In this document: positions 6,432 through 7,781 of the stretch, in pieces
How positions within the stretch are numbered: the first letter of the stretch is position 1
How the letters are laid out: each line of letters begins with the position of its first letter
Assembly: GCA_013297575.1 (NCBI GenBank)
Contig: JAAFHO010000251.1
Location: 1-7,781, forward strand
Source: Chitinophagales bacterium
GTDB taxonomy: Bacteria > Bacteroidota > Bacteroidia > Chitinophagales > Saprospiraceae
Reading direction: 5' to 3'
DNA length: 7,781 nt
The notes under the pieces: generated by a model
Databases searched by the model: none
The model's input: the letters and a program-made list of their open reading frames with translations, nothing else
What the model was told of the DNA's origin: nothing
Translations under genes and position numbers: made by a program

Positions 6432-6532
6432 TATTTGGCCTTACTAAATATCAGGATACAACTATCATAAATCACAGCCCTAGCCCACTAATTTTTTAGT
6501 GGGGGTGGCCTGACATGTCAGTATTTGGCCTT
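6432..6532. repeat. 11-nt direct repeat bounding a ~79-nt segment
   Basis: TATTTGGCCTT occurs at 6432-6442 and again at 6522-6532 in the same orientation. The segment between them (6443-6521) holds both the CCCACTAA hairpin and the TGACATGTCA palindrome. Flanking direct repeats can mark a target-site duplication around a small inserted element, or can arise by slippage; no transposase or matching terminal inverted repeats are present, so the origin is open. Confidence 0.5.
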
Positions 6533-6539
6533 TATTAGG
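6471..6539 (-). pseudogene. possible 5' remnant of an intradiol dioxygenase gene
   Basis: Positions 6471-6502 match 7748-7779, inside the dioxygenase gene, at 28 of 32 bases, including a 19-nt exact block; the four mismatches are consecutive (6480-6483). Read on the minus strand in the same frame as the intact gene, the sequence gives ILTCQATPTKKLVG, then an in-frame TAG, then GCD, against TTKKLVGGGCDGCE in the intact gene. A Cys shortly before the KKLVG motif is what a lipoprotein signal end would look like, although ILTC is a poor lipobox. Homology is lost after GCD. It is best read as a vestige of a second copy or a small duplicated fragment, but its short length leaves an independent palindromic repeat possible. 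Confidence 0.35.
6484..6503. repeat. 8-bp-stem hairpin, copy 1 of a repeated palindrome
   Basis: CCCACTAA and TTAGTGGG pair perfectly around a TTTT loop. The first 19 nt recur exactly at 7761-7779. The hairpin lies 55 nt after the membrane protein's stop, but it is followed by GGTGGCC rather than T residues on the plus strand and by CTAGGGC on the minus strand, so it is not a classical terminator on either strand. Confidence 0.75.
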
Positions 6540-6664
6540 AAGAGAATGATCGTATTATAGCAAGCAGATAGGTGAGTTTTTGTTTCTTAATATTATCTTA
6601 ATATTGTCGATGTACTGCCAAAAATAAGCAGGAATGTTCTTCGTAAATGATTAAAATAAGCATT

Positions 6665-7781
6665 TCAATCATGCCCCAATTCCTTAAACTGAAAATAATC
6701 ACCTCCAGTCTGATCTAATACCTTCGACATCATTTTAAAGTTATCCTCCGTTGCTTCTAGGTTGACATACTTATCGATGATACTTCTGTGCCGATAAATG
6801 ACAAACGTATTTTTTGCAGCAGGGTCAATTTTATTCAAATTTGCTTCGCTTTCCGCATCTGTCATGGAAGGCACATAGGTGAGTGCTATATGGACCAAAC
6901 CAATTTCTTTCCCGATTTTTTCTAATTCCGCTTGGCGTTGCGGCTTGGAATAACCAGTTTCATTGCCATAGACAAAATATGCTTTTAGGTATTTATTTCT
7001 GTTACCGCTTTCTGTCTCCAAATAAAGCAACCACTTTTTTATATCTGCCCAATCCGGATGGTTACCCACAAAATATACGATGCCATGATAACGACCATAT
7101 TTGCAAACAGGACAGGTTCTAGTGCCTTTATCAGGACCCCATGCATGGTGTGGTATAAAGGAAGGTTGGTCTTCTCCAATTTGAAGCCCTGAATTATTTA
7201 TGCTTGAATTCACTGTTTTTTGTGGATAATTAGGAATATTTACGCCTAAAACGATATTATGTTCGGCAACCAAAAGTCCATTGACCTCTATCAACCTCAA
7301 AATACCACTTCCTCCCCTATTTTCAAGTGCGCCCCTTTTATCGCCTGTCAATAGTCGGTCATCATCAAAAACGAACTCATCAATATAGTATTCGTTTTCG
7401 ATATCGGGTTCTTTTATGGAGGTATGGATATGTGCCGGAATCGTTTCATTTGGATAGGGTGCGGGCCGAATGGTATAAATAGCATATCGGCCTGCTTGGT
7501 CTGTTTTTACCCAGCCCCGGATATGTCCGTGCCGCTGAGCGGCTTTATTGGTGGTAGATTTGGGTGAATAATACCCGTTATGATCGGTCTGCCAATAATA
7601 TATAATCACGTCTTTTGCGGGTGTTTTCCCGTCCATTTGATATACTTTGCCTGTGACCAATAGTTTTACGCCTTGTTCAGTCCATCCTGCACTGGTGTCT
7701 GTGGCGTTTATATTTTTAGGCATATCGACAAACATCAGTTCGCAGCCATCACAGCCACCACCCACTAATTTTTTAGTGGTT
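6665..7781 (-). CDS. intradiol dioxygenase fused to a thioredoxin-like domain (5' partial)
   Basis: An intradiol ring-cleavage dioxygenase-type protein, whose family uses Fe(III) to open catechol-type rings. Numbering from the GTG at 7765: the motif GGGCDGCEL (2-10) precedes a beta-sandwich domain (~31-180) with all four expected iron ligands: Tyr in DHNGYY (65 or 66), Tyr104 in RPAPYP, and His112 and His114 in AHIHT. After a linker (~181-208), residues ~209-350 form a second domain, GPDKGTRTCPVCKYG with Cys218 and Cys221, then strand/helix segments KAYFVYG, LVHIALTYVP and NTFVIYRHRSIIDKYVNL, which look like a thioredoxin fold. The combination is unusual; typical family members end after the first domain. 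The true start lies beyond the window: the frame stays open to 7781 and reads TTKKLVGG before the GTG, fitting the conserved VGGxCxGCE that normally follows a secretion or lipoprotein signal. The natural substrate is unknown. Confidence 0.85.
   Translation of the reverse strand, partial: TTKKLVGGGCDGCELMFVDMPKNINATDTSAGWTEQGVKLLVTGKVYQMDGKTPAKDVIIYYWQTDHNGYYSPKSTTNKAAQRHGHIRGWVKTDQAGRYAIYTIRPAPYPNETIPAHIHTSIKEPDIENEYYIDEFVFDDDRLLTGDKRGALENRGGSGILRLIEVNGLLVAEHNIVLGVNIPNYPQKTVNSSINNSGLQIGEDQPSFIPHHAWGPDKGTRTCPVCKYGRYHGIVYFVGNHPDWADIKKWLLYLETESGNRNKYLKAYFVYGNETGYSKPQRQAELEKIGKEIGLVHIALTYVPSMTDAESEANLNKIDPAAKNTFVIYRHRSIIDKYVNLEATEDNFKMMSKVLDQTGGDYFQFKELGHD
7748..7781. repeat. copy 2 of the repeated palindromic segment, within coding DNA
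   Basis: ATCACAGCC followed by four variable bases and CCCACTAATTTTTTAGTGG repeats the segment at 6471-6502 in the same orientation, 1277 nt away. Here it lies inside the dioxygenase gene and encodes KKLVGGGCD on the minus strand. CCACTAA-TTTT-TTAGTGG can form a 7-bp stem. Confidence 0.8.

Larger units (their letters stand above)
6429..6664. other. convergent intergenic region rich in palindromes and repeats
   Basis: This stretch separates the ends of two convergent genes and encodes no credible protein. It contains an 11-nt direct repeat TATTTGGCCTT at 6432-6442 and 6522-6532, the perfect hairpin CCCACTAATTTTTTAGTGGG (6484-6503), the 10-bp palindrome TGACATGTCA (6511-6520), and a dioxygenase-like remnant (6471-6539). 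The part from 6540 to 6664 is AT-rich with nothing recognisable. No classical intrinsic terminator for either flanking gene is seen. Confidence 0.7.

Noticed and set aside
6302..6499. 65-codon plus-strand frame running past the membrane protein's stop
   Set aside because: It overlaps the membrane protein in another frame, shows no family features, and its tail runs into the palindromic intergenic repeat.
6484..6503. Hairpin as an intrinsic terminator for the two convergent genes
   Set aside because: The stem is good but no T tract follows on either strand; the T residues are in the loop.

Overview
This window looks like a chromosomal segment of a free-living Bacteroidota bacterium. The evidence is the promoter-like sequences of the TTTG / TAnnTTTG type, the absence of Shine-Dalgarno sequences with A/T-rich leaders instead, very AT-rich intergenic DNA, and protein families typical of that phylum (a large secreted protein with Ig-like modules, a short Crp/Fnr regulator, a VGGxCxGCE-type intradiol dioxygenase). 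I cannot assign a genus from sequence alone. There are no tRNA or rRNA genes, CRISPR arrays, transposases or phage genes.

Layout. Positions 1-568 are an extremely AT-rich non-coding region with one good promoter match (314-346) and a strong hairpin (516-538) just before the first gene. 569-3217 (+) encodes an 882-residue secreted or membrane-anchored protein: three N-terminal hydrophobic segments, an NHL-like beta-propeller, three ~110-residue Cys-bearing repeats (two nearly identical) and two Ig-like modules. It is closed by a textbook terminator (3252-3289). A compact minus-strand operon follows, read from 4685 down to 3312: a RibD-C/DHFR-like reductase, an ArsR-type repressor overlapping it by 8 nt, and an AHSA1/SRPBCC protein 2 nt further on. 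A 178-nt divergent promoter region (4686-4863) separates this from a plus-strand group: a Crp/Fnr-family regulator (4864-5448), an exported SRPBCC protein (5512-6000) and a four-helix membrane protein (6060-6428). A 236-nt convergent intergenic region (6429-6664) holds palindromes, an 11-nt direct repeat and a short sequence matching the 5' part of the next gene. The last gene (minus, 6665 to beyond 7781) is an intradiol ring-cleavage dioxygenase fused to a C-terminal thioredoxin-like domain; its N-terminus lies outside the window.

How the genes may work together. The centre of the window holds two back-to-back units that each pair a DNA-binding regulator with an SRPBCC-fold (small hydrophobic ligand) protein, one cytoplasmic and one exported, so they may respond to related small molecules. 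This is inference from layout only. The large surface protein and the dioxygenase appear to be independent transcription units. The most notable items are the dioxygenase-thioredoxin-like fusion, the repeated 32-nt segment that looks like a remnant of the same dioxygenase gene, and the unusual three-helix N-terminus of the large repeat protein, which has no recognisable type IX secretion C-terminal domain.
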